This document shows, in pieces, positions 56,394 through 64,000 of a stretch of 64,000 bases of DNA. Position 1 is the stretch's first letter. Every line of letters begins with the position of its first letter. The notes beneath the pieces are model-generated. The model was not told the origin of the DNA and searched no databases. It worked only from the letters and a program-made list of their open reading frames with translations. Source of the DNA: Zeimonas arvi (GTDB lineage Bacteria; Pseudomonadota; Gammaproteobacteria; Burkholderiales; Burkholderiaceae_E); NCBI RefSeq assembly GCF_008039575.1, contig NZ_VDUY01000003.1:186001-250000 (forward strand), in the 5' to 3' direction. A program made the translations under genes and the position numbers.

Positions 56394-57752
56394 TTGAACC
56401 TGCACCGCATGCTCCAGCAACGCGCCGCCCGAGGCGCCCCGATCCGCGTCGGCCTGATCGGCGCCGGCAAGTTCGGCTCGATGTACCTGTCGCAGATCCG
56501 GCGCACGCCGGGCATGCACCTGGTCGGCGTCGCCGACCTGTCGCCGCCTCGCGCCAAGGCTTCGCTCAGACGCGTGGGCTGGCCCGCTGCCGCGCTCGGC
56601 GCGCGCAGCCTGGCCGACGCCGCGAAGAAGGGCACCACGCACGTCCACGACGATACGTTCGCGATGATCGCGAGCCCGCACGTCGACGTCGTCATCGACG
56701 CGACCGGCCATCCGGCGGCCGGCATCGCGCACGTGCTGGCCTGCTGCGAGCACGGCAAGCACATCGTGATGGTCAACGTCGAGGCCGATGCGCTGGCCGG
56801 CCCGCTGCTCGCCAGGAAGGCGCGCGAGGCCGGCATCGTCTATTCGCTCGCCTACGGCGATCAACCCGCGCTGATCTGCGAGATGGTCGACTGGGCGCGC
56901 ACCGCCGGCTTCGAGGTGGTGGCCGCCGGCAAGGGCACGAAGTACCTGCCCGAGTACCACGCGTCGACGCCGGCCACCGTCTGGCCGCACTACGGCATCA
57001 GCCCCGAAGACGCGAAGGCCGGGGGCATGAACCCGCAGATGTTCAACTCCTTCCTCGACGGCACGAAGTCGGCGATCGAGATGGCCGCAGTGGCCAACGC
57101 CACCGGCCTCGCGCCCGCACCGCAGGGCCTCGAGTTCCCGCCTTGCGGCGTCGACGACCTGGCCCAGGTGCTTCGGCCGGCAAGCGACGGGGGCCGCCTG
57201 CACCATCGCGGCCAGGTCGAGGTGATTTCGAGCGTCGAGCGCGACGGCCGGCCGGTGTTCCGCGACCTGCGCTGGGGCGTCTACGTGACCTTTGCCGGCG
57301 ACTCGGACTACGTTCGCCGCTGCTTCCGCGAATACGGGCTGGTCACCGACAAGTCGGGCAACTACACCGCGATGTACAAGCCCTACCACCTGATCGGGCT
57401 GGAGCTCGGGATCTCGGTGGCCTCGGTGGGCCTGCGCAACGAGCCCACCGGCGCGCCGGAGATGTGGCATGGCGACGTGGTGGCGACCGCCAAGCGCGAC
57501 CTGAAGGCGGGCGAGACCCTCGACGGCGAGGGCGGATTCACGGTCTACGGCAAGCTGATGCCCGCGGCCGATTCGCTGGCCGTCGGCGGCCTGCCACTGG
57601 GCCTGGCCCACGGCGTGACGCTCGAGCGTGCGGTGAAGGCCGGCCAGCCGGTTCGCTGGACCGACGTGGCCTTCGATGCGAACGCGCCGGCGGTGAAGTT
57701 CCGGCGCGAGATGGAGCGGGTGTTCGCGAAAGGCAAGCGCCGCGCGAAGTGA
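56394..57752 (+). CDS. Homoserine dehydrogenase-like NAD-binding protein with SAF domain
   Basis: Protein of 452 residues: a Rossmann NAD(P)-binding domain (RVGLIGAGKFGSMYLSQI, about 18-35; VDVVIDATGHP; KHIVMVNVEADAL) and a C-terminal SAF domain (about 350-450; RDLKAGETLDGEGGFTVYG). Often annotated as an oxidoreductase or 'flagellar FlgA-like'; relatives act on branched sugars or keto acids, but no function is clear. The start is TTG 56394, six bases after GAGGAAG, matching the family's N-terminus NLHRMLQ; ATG 56409 is the alternative. Confidence 0.82.
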   Translation: MNLHRMLQQRAARGAPIRVGLIGAGKFGSMYLSQIRRTPGMHLVGVADLSPPRAKASLRRVGWPAAALGARSLADAAKKGTTHVHDDTFAMIASPHVDVVIDATGHPAAGIAHVLACCEHGKHIVMVNVEADALAGPLLARKAREAGIVYSLAYGDQPALICEMVDWARTAGFEVVAAGKGTKYLPEYHASTPATVWPHYGISPEDAKAGGMNPQMFNSFLDGTKSAIEMAAVANATGLAPAPQGLEFPPCGVDDLAQVLRPASDGGRLHHRGQVEVISSVERDGRPVFRDLRWGVYVTFAGDSDYVRRCFREYGLVTDKSGNYTAMYKPYHLIGLELGISVASVGLRNEPTGAPEMWHGDVVATAKRDLKAGETLDGEGGFTVYGKLMPAADSLAVGGLPLGLAHGVTLERAVKAGQPVRWTDVAFDANAPAVKFRREMERVFAKGKRRAK

Positions 57753-57775
57753 GGAAGCCCGGCGGGCGGCCCCGC

Positions 57776-58750
57776 TCAGGCCGCCTTCGCCAGCGCGGCG
57801 ACCTCGTCGAGCCGCTTGCGGTACTCGCGGCGCAGGCGCTCGACCAGCTCGCCGGCCGGCAGGATCTCCTGCACCGCCCCGATGCCCTGCCCCGCGCCCC
57901 AGATCTGGCTCCAGGTCTTGGGCCTTTCGCGGTCGCTGCCGAAGTTCATCCGGTTCGCGCCCTCGCGGGCCAGCGCGTCGGGGTCCAGCCCGGCCGCGAC
58001 GATCGACGGCTTCAGGTAATTGCCGTGCACGCCCGAGAAATAATCGGTGTACAGGATGTCCTGCGCGCCGCTGTCGACGATCATCTGCTTGTACGCATCG
58101 GGGGCGTTGGCCTCCTTCGTCGCGATGAAGGGCGAGCCGATGTAGGCAAGATCGGCCCCCATGGCCAGCGCGGCGACGATCGCATCGCCGCGCGCGATGC
58201 AGCCCGACAGCAGCAGCGGCCCGTCGAACCACTGGCGGATCTCCTGGACCAGCGCGAAGGGCGACTGCACGCCGGCGTGGCCGCCGGCGCCCGCGGCCAC
58301 CGCGATCAATCCATCCGCCCCCTTCTCGATCGCCTTGCGCGCGAAGCTGTCGTTGATGACGTCGTGCAGCACGATGCCGCCGTACGAGTGCACCGCCTCG
58401 TTGACCTCGGGGCGCGCGCCCAGCGAGGTGATCACGATCGGCACCCGGTGCTTCACCAACACCTCGATGTCGTGATCCAGACGGTCGTTCGAGCGGTGGA
58501 CGATCATGTTGACCGCATACGGCGCCGAGGGCGCCTCCGGGTGCGCGCGATCGTGCGCGCCCAGTTCGCGCTCGATGCGCTCGAGCCACTGGGCGAAAGC
58601 CTCCTTGGGCCGGGCGTTCAGCGCCGGGAAGGACCCGACGACCCCGGCCTTGCACTGCGCGATGACCAGTTCGGGATTCGAGACGATGAACATCGGCGAA
58701 GCGACGACGGGCAGGCGCAGGCGGTCGCGCAGGATCGGAGGAAGCGACAT
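57776..58750 (-). CDS. Nitronate monooxygenase family protein (NPD-like)
   Basis: FMN enzyme of 324 residues with a TIM-barrel, 2-nitropropane dioxygenase family. Motifs: LPVVASPMFIVSNPEL (start, FMN-phosphate region), PYAVNMIVHRSN, AVAAGAGGHAG (about 164-174) and PLLLSGCIARGD then AYIGSPFIATKEA. It oxidises propionate-3-nitronate or acts as a quinone/NADH oxidoreductase in related forms. Convergent with the dehydrogenase-like gene. Confidence 0.9.
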   Translation of the reverse strand: MSLPPILRDRLRLPVVASPMFIVSNPELVIAQCKAGVVGSFPALNARPKEAFAQWLERIERELGAHDRAHPEAPSAPYAVNMIVHRSNDRLDHDIEVLVKHRVPIVITSLGARPEVNEAVHSYGGIVLHDVINDSFARKAIEKGADGLIAVAAGAGGHAGVQSPFALVQEIRQWFDGPLLLSGCIARGDAIVAALAMGADLAYIGSPFIATKEANAPDAYKQMIVDSGAQDILYTDYFSGVHGNYLKPSIVAAGLDPDALAREGANRMNFGSDRERPKTWSQIWGAGQGIGAVQEILPAGELVERLRREYRKRLDEVAALAKAA

Positions 58751-58787
58751 CGGTGACTCGGCTTGAGGGTGAATCGGGCCGGAGATC

Positions 58788-60575
58788 TTAACCCTTGCGG
58801 TCGCGAGCCGCCTGCGCGTCGGCCTGGCACTCGTAGAAGATCCGTGCAGTGCAACGCGCGCAGATCTCGCGGTCGAGCTGCTCGTAGATCGTGGCGATCG
58901 CCTGGTCCTTGGTGCGGAACAGGTTGTCCTCGCCGACCTGCGCCAGCGCGCCGCCGCGCCCCATCAGTTCCTGCGCATTGTGGCGCAGGCCGTGGATGTA
59001 GAGCCTGCCGCCCGCCGCGCGGCGGCGGATCGCCTCCTGCCCGAGCAGGGAGGCGCCGGCCACGTCGACGAAGTTCATGTTGCGGGCGAGCAGCAGCAGG
59101 TGCTTCTGGTCGGGCGAGATCTCGCGCAGGATGTCGAGGTGCGTCGCCACGTGGTCGACCGCCCCGAAGTAGATCGAGCCCTCGATCGTGAGCATCTTGA
59201 GCTGCGGGCACTCCGGCCGCTCCGCATCGATCGGCACGAAGGCGCGCGCCGGATCACGGACGTCGGGCACCTGGCCGCGCATGATCGGCCGCGAGGTGCG
59301 ATTGAGGTAGAAGACCAGCGACACCGCCACGCCGATCAGCACCGCGACATCGAGACGCAGCACCAGCGTGGCGGCCGTGGTGATCAGCAACACCCCGCCC
59401 TCGGAACGGCTGGCCGCGAGGGTCTGCCTGATGCGCGACAGGTCGATCAGCGAGAGCGACGCGAGCAGCAACACCGCGGCAATCGCGGGCGCCGGCAGCC
59501 AGCGCACCGCCGGCGCGAACAGCGCCACGATCGCCACGAGGATCACGGCGGAGAACACCGCGGCCAGCGGGGTCGCAGCGCCGGCCTCGAAGTTGGGCCC
59601 CGAGCGGTTGACCGACGCGCTGGTCGGGAAGCCCGAGAAGAAGCCGGCGGCGATGTTCGACAGGCCCTGCCCGATGAACTCCTGGTTGCCGTCGATCCGC
59701 TGGCCCGAGCGCAGGGCCACCGCCCGGGCGATCGACACCGACTGGGTCAGCGCCACGATCGAAAGCGCCACCGCGAGCCCGGACAGCTCGCTGAGGCTGG
59801 CCAGGTCGTGGATCGGCCAGGAAAGCGGCGGCAGTCCCCGCGGAATCGCATCGAGGTAGCGCAGCCCGGCGGACCTCCCCGCGACCGCGGCCAGTCCCTC
59901 GATCGCGAGCGCGCCCGCCGTGCCTGCCACCATCGCGACCACGATGTACGGCCAGCGCGGCCGCCAGCGCCGGCTCGCCAGCCCGGCCGCCAGCGTGACG
60001 GCGGCCACGCCCAGCGCCCAGGGATTCGCATCGGGCAGGCTGATCACGAGATGGCCGAGCGCGCCGAGGAAGCCGCCGCCCGGCGCCCCCGGGAGCCCGA
60101 ACAAGGCCGTCATCTGGCTGGCCACGATCAGCAGGCCGGCGCCCGCCATGAAGCCGACGATCACCGGCTGCGAGATGAAGTTGACCAGCGTGCCGAGCCG
60201 GAGCACCCCGAGCAGCAGCATGAACACGCCCATCAGGAAGGCCAGCGTGAAGGCCAGCCCCACGTATTCGGGGCTCCCCGGCGCGGCGAGCGGCGCCAGC
60301 GCCGCGAAGGTCATGATGGAGACCGCGTTCGTCGGGCCTGACACGGTGTGCAGCGAGGACCCGAACAGGGCGGCCACGGCGGTGGGCACCATGGCCGCGT
60401 ACAGCCCATACTGCGCCGGCAAGCCTGCCAGCGTGGCGAAGGCGATGCCCTGGGGCAGCACGACCAGCGCACCGACCAGGCCCGCCAACAGGTCGCGCGG
60501 CAGACTGTCCCGGTCGACCCGATGCCACCACCGGATCGGCGGGAACAGCCGCGCGAGGAGCATGCGGCGGCTCAT
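58788..60575 (-). CDS. SulP-family anion transporter with STAS domain
   Basis: Transporter of 595 residues: 10-12 membrane segments (about 25-420, with QGIAFATLAGLPAQYGLYAAMVP and GFSFGFPTS-like GFFSGFPTSASVNRSG) and a C-terminal STAS domain (about 445-560). Substrate may be sulfate, bicarbonate or dicarboxylate. The tail carries an ICARCTARIFYEC cysteine cluster not usual for the family. Its start overlaps the recD stop (ATGA), so it is the last gene of the recBD operon. Confidence 0.9.
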   Translation of the reverse strand: MSRRMLLARLFPPIRWWHRVDRDSLPRDLLAGLVGALVVLPQGIAFATLAGLPAQYGLYAAMVPTAVAALFGSSLHTVSGPTNAVSIMTFAALAPLAAPGSPEYVGLAFTLAFLMGVFMLLLGVLRLGTLVNFISQPVIVGFMAGAGLLIVASQMTALFGLPGAPGGGFLGALGHLVISLPDANPWALGVAAVTLAAGLASRRWRPRWPYIVVAMVAGTAGALAIEGLAAVAGRSAGLRYLDAIPRGLPPLSWPIHDLASLSELSGLAVALSIVALTQSVSIARAVALRSGQRIDGNQEFIGQGLSNIAAGFFSGFPTSASVNRSGPNFEAGAATPLAAVFSAVILVAIVALFAPAVRWLPAPAIAAVLLLASLSLIDLSRIRQTLAASRSEGGVLLITTAATLVLRLDVAVLIGVAVSLVFYLNRTSRPIMRGQVPDVRDPARAFVPIDAERPECPQLKMLTIEGSIYFGAVDHVATHLDILREISPDQKHLLLLARNMNFVDVAGASLLGQEAIRRRAAGGRLYIHGLRHNAQELMGRGGALAQVGEDNLFRTKDQAIATIYEQLDREICARCTARIFYECQADAQAARDRKG

Positions 60576-62359
60576 CCGCGAGCCTCCGTGCCGCCACCGC
60601 CCAAGCGCCCGCGCGCGATCCGGTCGGCGAGGCGGCCGTGCCGCTCGGTGCGCCGGGTCGCGCCGTCCTCGATCGCGTCGGCGCCGGCCCAGACCACGAG
60701 CGCGCTGCGTGCCCGCGTCGCCCCGGTGTAGAGCAGCTCGCGCGTGTTCAGGCCGTGTCCGACGGGCGCCGGCACCAGCGCCACCGTGTCGAACTCGGAG
60801 CCCTGAGACTTGTGGACCGTGATCGCGAAGGCGTCTTCGTGTGCGGGCATCTGCCGCACCGGCTGCCAGCGCAAGGCGCCGCCGGCATCGAAGGCCACCG
60901 CCGGCGCACCCGTCGGGTCGGGCAGGCAGATGCCGACATCGCCGTTGTACAGGCCGAGCTCCGGGCGGTTGCGGGTCACGATCACGATCCTTCCCGTATA
61001 CCAGATGGCACCGGGCGCCGCACCGACCCGGCGCCGGACCCGCGCGGCAACCGCCGCGTTGATCGCGGCCGCCCCCAGCGGCCCTTCGCGCAACGCGCAG
61101 AGCACGCGATGCCTGTCGAAGGCGGCGACGATCCGCTCGGCCGGCTCGCCGCCGGCCAGCGCGGCAAGCGCCGGCGACCAGGCCGCCAGCGAGCGGTCGG
61201 CGATCGCGCCCGCCGAAGCGGGCCCGGGGGCGGTCACCTCATTCGATCCCTCCGGGCCATCGGGGCCGGCGGGCATCGGCGCGCCGGGCTGCTGCCAGCG
61301 ATCGCGCAGCCAGCCCGCGAAGGCCGCGAGTCCGGGCGCAGCCGACTGGCGATAGTTGCGCTGCAACCGGACCACCGCCTGCAGCGGGCTCGCGCAAGCC
61401 TCGGCGAACACCGCCCCGGCCTCGACCGAGGCGAGCTGGTCGCGATCGCCCGCGAGCACCAGCCGTCCGCCCTCGGGAATCGACTCGACCAGCGCGCGGG
61501 CGAGCTCGAGATCCAGCATCGAGGCCTCGTCGACGATCAGCAGGTCGTGGCGGATCGCGCCGGGGGCCGGACCCGCCCTGTCGGCGCGCAAGCCCAGCAA
61601 GCGGTGCACGGTCATGCCGGAGACCGGCAGGCGGCCTGCCAGCGCATTGTCGGGGTCGAGCCGGACGAGCTGCGCCGCCAGCGCCTGGGCGAGACGTGCC
61701 GCCGCCTTGCCGGTCGGCGCGGCGATCGCGACGCGGGATTCGGGGGCCAGCCTCAGGAAGGCGACGAGGAGCCGAGCCATCGTCGTCGTCTTCCCGGTGC
61801 CCGGCCCGCCGGTCACGATTGCCAGCCTGCGAGAAAGCGCCATGCGCACCGCCTCGCGCTGCAGCGGGTCGACCTCGTCGTGCGGCGCGACCGCGTCGAG
61901 CGCGGCCTCCACGCGGGACGCGTCGGCAAGCGGCGCCGGCGCATCGAGCGCCGCCAGCCGCTCGGCGAGCACCGACTCCGCGCGCCAGAGTCGCTGCAGG
62001 TAGAGCGCGTCGCCGTCGACGACCAGCGGCGCGGCCGGCGGCTCGCCGCTCTGTCCGGATCCGGCGCTTGCCACCGCCGGACTGCCGGCCAGGCGGGCGC
62101 GCTCGAGCAGATCGGGGACCAGCACGAAGGCGTGCCCGTCTGCCGCGGCGAGCCAGACGCGGCGGGCCCAGCGCTCGAGCGGGGCTTCGACGTCGTCACG
62201 CTGCTCGCCGTCGCCGTCGGGGCCCGCGGGCGCGCGGTGCAGGCGCACGACCGCCCTCGCGAAGGCCTGGGCCACCTGCCCGCCGGACGCCCGATTCGGC
62301 TCGTGCCCGACGTCGCCCGATCCGGCCACCGCACCGCGGGGCTCGCGCGCGCCGCTCAC
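60572..62359 (-). CDS. recD: Exodeoxyribonuclease V alpha subunit RecD
   Basis: 5'-3' helicase subunit of RecBCD, 595 residues. Walker A GGPGTGKT (184-191), IAAPTGKAAARL (motif Ia), LLIVDEASMLDLELA (Walker B, about 275-290), LAGDRDQL, and C-terminal ITVHKSQGSEFD and LLYTGATRAR (motifs V/VI). It overlaps the recB stop by 4 bp. Some low-complexity Gly/Pro insertions lie before motif IV. Confidence 0.95.
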   Translation of the reverse strand: MSGAREPRGAVAGSGDVGHEPNRASGGQVAQAFARAVVRLHRAPAGPDGDGEQRDDVEAPLERWARRVWLAAADGHAFVLVPDLLERARLAGSPAVASAGSGQSGEPPAAPLVVDGDALYLQRLWRAESVLAERLAALDAPAPLADASRVEAALDAVAPHDEVDPLQREAVRMALSRRLAIVTGGPGTGKTTTMARLLVAFLRLAPESRVAIAAPTGKAAARLAQALAAQLVRLDPDNALAGRLPVSGMTVHRLLGLRADRAGPAPGAIRHDLLIVDEASMLDLELARALVESIPEGGRLVLAGDRDQLASVEAGAVFAEACASPLQAVVRLQRNYRQSAAPGLAAFAGWLRDRWQQPGAPMPAGPDGPEGSNEVTAPGPASAGAIADRSLAAWSPALAALAGGEPAERIVAAFDRHRVLCALREGPLGAAAINAAVAARVRRRVGAAPGAIWYTGRIVIVTRNRPELGLYNGDVGICLPDPTGAPAVAFDAGGALRWQPVRQMPAHEDAFAITVHKSQGSEFDTVALVPAPVGHGLNTRELLYTGATRARSALVVWAGADAIEDGATRRTERHGRLADRIARGRLGGGGTEARG

Positions 62360-64000
62360 CGTGCGCCTCCCGCCAAAAGCCGGTCGAGGCGCTCGATCAG
62401 GGCCCGGGAGGGTTTGCTCGCATGCACGCCGGGCGTGGGCTCGCCCGCCTGGCCGGGCCGCACACCGCGCAGGAAGACCCAGAAAGCGCCCCCGATGTCG
62501 CGGTCCCAGTCGTAGTCCGGCAACCGAAGCCTCAGGAATCGGTGCAACACCAGCAGATAGAGGCAGGCCTGCAGAGGGTAGGCGTGCTCGCGCATCGCCG
62601 CCTCGACGGCGGGCGCTTCGTAGTCCGAAAAGCGCCCGCCGAGGCGGTTGCTCTTCCAGTCGAGCACGTACCAGCGTCCGTCCTGCTCGAAGACCAGGTC
62701 GATGAAGCCGCGCAGGAATCCGCTCCAGCGCGAGCTCGCGGCCCAGGCGTCGAGCGGGTACTCGGCCGCGACCGCCTCGAGCAAGGCCCGGTCGTCGACG
62801 CCATCGCCGGGCAGCAGGAAGTCCATCTCTCGCACCAGCGCCCCGGGCGCCACGGCGCGCAGGGACACCAGGCGGCCGTCCGGCGCTCGCAGGCCGGTGT
62901 CGAGCACCGCGTCCAGCCAGCCCGCAAGGCCGTTCGACAGCGAGACGGCGAAGCCGGCCCGGGACAGCTGCGCGGCGACCAGCCGGCGATCGAGCGGCGC
63001 ATCGATGGCGCAGTGCTCGAGGATGCCGTGCAGGCAGCTGCCGGCGCGCGCGCCGGCCGGGAAGTCGAAGCGGATGTCGGGCACCGGCTCGTCGCCGGGA
63101 ACCTCGGCGAGGGAATCGAATTGGTCATGGTCGGGACGCTCGTCGTCCTGCGCGGCCCGGCCCGCATCGGCCGCCTCGCCTTCGGCGATCCGCTGCGCGA
63201 GCGCGCTGAAGCTGGTGCGTATCCACGGTGCCGGGATGCGCGCCGCGAAGGAACGCGCCAGGGGCTGCGGCACCGCCGACCGGGCCGCGTCGACCGCGAG
63301 CGGCGCCACCGGCCGCCCGCCGACCGTCCCCGACGCGGCCTCGGTGACATCGACGACCGCTACGCTTCCCGGCTCGGCCGCATCGCGCCAGGCATCGACC
63401 GCCCGGGCGAGCGCCTCGGGATCGGACGCCGGCTTCGGATCCTCCGGCAAGTCGGCGAGTACGGCGAGCCGGCGAGCGAGCGGGGTCGACGCGGCGGCGG
63501 CGACCGGCCCCCACAGGACATGGCAGCGCTGCTCGGCGCGGGTCAGCGCCACGTAGAGCCGCCGCACCGACTCCGCGTCGATCTCGAAGAGTCGCTGCCT
63601 CATCGCGCCGTCTGCCGGCCGGTCCGACAGTTCCAGCACCGGCTGCCAGTGACTCGCCGCGCCCGAGAGCGAATCCGGCCCGTGGTGGTGCACGAAGGGC
63701 GCTTCGGCCTTCGCCGCGCGGCCTTGCCACGCGAAGGGCAGGAACACGAAGGGAAACTCCAGTCCCTTGCTCTTGTGGACGGTGAGGATCCTGACCAGGT
63801 TCTCGTCGCTGTCGAGCCGCAGCTCGAAGGCCTGGCCCGACCGTTCGTCGCCGGCGCGCGCCCGCGCCAGCCACCGCCAGGCCTGGCGCGGGCCCTGCGA
63901 TGCCTCGTCGGACGCGGCGATCAGCTCGAACAGGTGCAGCAGGTTGGTGAGCCGCCTCTCGCCGTCGCCGAGCGCCGCGAGTCGGGCGGCGGCCCCGCTG
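62356..64000 (-). CDS. recB: Exodeoxyribonuclease V beta subunit RecB (C-terminal part)
   Basis: C-terminal about 547 residues of RecB; the gene runs off the right edge. Helicase motif V VHKSKGLEFPFVFLPF and motif VI VALTRAEQRCHVL lie in the left part of the protein shown, followed by the nuclease domain with EMDFLLPGDG, DLVFEQDGRWYVLDWKSN (active-site Asp and Lys) and the Tyr motif YPLQACLYLLVLHRFL. The reading frame is open to the edge. recC would be expected beyond 64000. Confidence 0.95.
   Translation of the reverse strand, partial: SGAAARLAALGDGERRLTNLLHLFELIAASDEASQGPRQAWRWLARARAGDERSGQAFELRLDSDENLVRILTVHKSKGLEFPFVFLPFAWQGRAAKAEAPFVHHHGPDSLSGAASHWQPVLELSDRPADGAMRQRLFEIDAESVRRLYVALTRAEQRCHVLWGPVAAAASTPLARRLAVLADLPEDPKPASDPEALARAVDAWRDAAEPGSVAVVDVTEAASGTVGGRPVAPLAVDAARSAVPQPLARSFAARIPAPWIRTSFSALAQRIAEGEAADAGRAAQDDERPDHDQFDSLAEVPGDEPVPDIRFDFPAGARAGSCLHGILEHCAIDAPLDRRLVAAQLSRAGFAVSLSNGLAGWLDAVLDTGLRAPDGRLVSLRAVAPGALVREMDFLLPGDGVDDRALLEAVAAEYPLDAWAASSRWSGFLRGFIDLVFEQDGRWYVLDWKSNRLGGRFSDYEAPAVEAAMREHAYPLQACLYLLVLHRFLRLRLPDYDWDRDIGGAFWVFLRGVRPGQAGEPTPGVHASKPSRALIERLDRLLAGGAR

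Overview
The window is high-GC, gene-dense chromosomal DNA with many ATGA or TGATG start/stop overlaps. The rpsF-priB-rpsR-rplI block followed by dnaB, the alaC-hom-thrC order, the recB-recD pair and the overall protein style point to a betaproteobacterium, probably Burkholderiales. This is an inference from gene families and order; no marker gene for species is present. No rRNA, tRNA, CRISPR array or complete insertion sequence was seen.

Layout. 1-12.0 kb (minus strand): a nearly complete Tad/Flp type IVb pilus locus running from two Flp pilins to a cut-off tadC, including a winged-helix AAA ATPase of unknown role. 12.4-17.4 kb: a patchwork of envelope/glycan genes (polytopic membrane protein, GT2 glycosyltransferase, methyltransferase, GtrA, PAP2 phosphatase) of partly lower GC, with two gene fragments. 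17.4-24.2 kb: LysR regulator, cytochrome c, orphan XRE protein, HigBA-type and Phd/ParE-type toxin-antitoxin (TA) pairs, the decayed start of another HigA antitoxin, and clpB behind a sigma-32-like promoter. 24.3-28 kb: flavin oxidoreductase, HAD and inositol-phosphatase enzymes and an EamA transporter. 28-36.7 kb (minus): a long run alaC, hom, thrC, EamA, mobB, moeA, moaD, ccdA, ccdB, moaE, crcB, in which a CcdAB module with its own promoter sits inside the molybdenum-cofactor genes. 36.8-39.5 kb: Mth938-like protein, Bcp peroxiredoxin, PhoH-PIN. 39.5-49.7 kb: a tight operon with a divergent Lrp regulator (beta-lyase, FAD oxidase, peptide ABC transporter, aminothiazoline-carboxylate hydrolase, DUF2817 peptidase). 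49.7-54.1 kb: dnaB carrying a full intein, then the ribosomal-protein block. 54.4-64 kb: hydrolase-TetR pair, a structured inverted-repeat element, SAF-domain dehydrogenase-like protein, nitronate monooxygenase, SulP transporter, recD and partial recB.

The most notable items are the 423-residue DnaB intein with intact splicing and LAGLIDADG residues, two residues upstream of the well-known Synechocystis DnaB site as I recall it; the CcdAB module embedded between moaD and moaE with a predicted leaderless ccdA transcript; the Lrp-linked sulfur/peptide-amine cassette; the winged-helix AAA ATPase of the Tad locus; and several relics and inverted repeats marking rearrangement-prone junctions.
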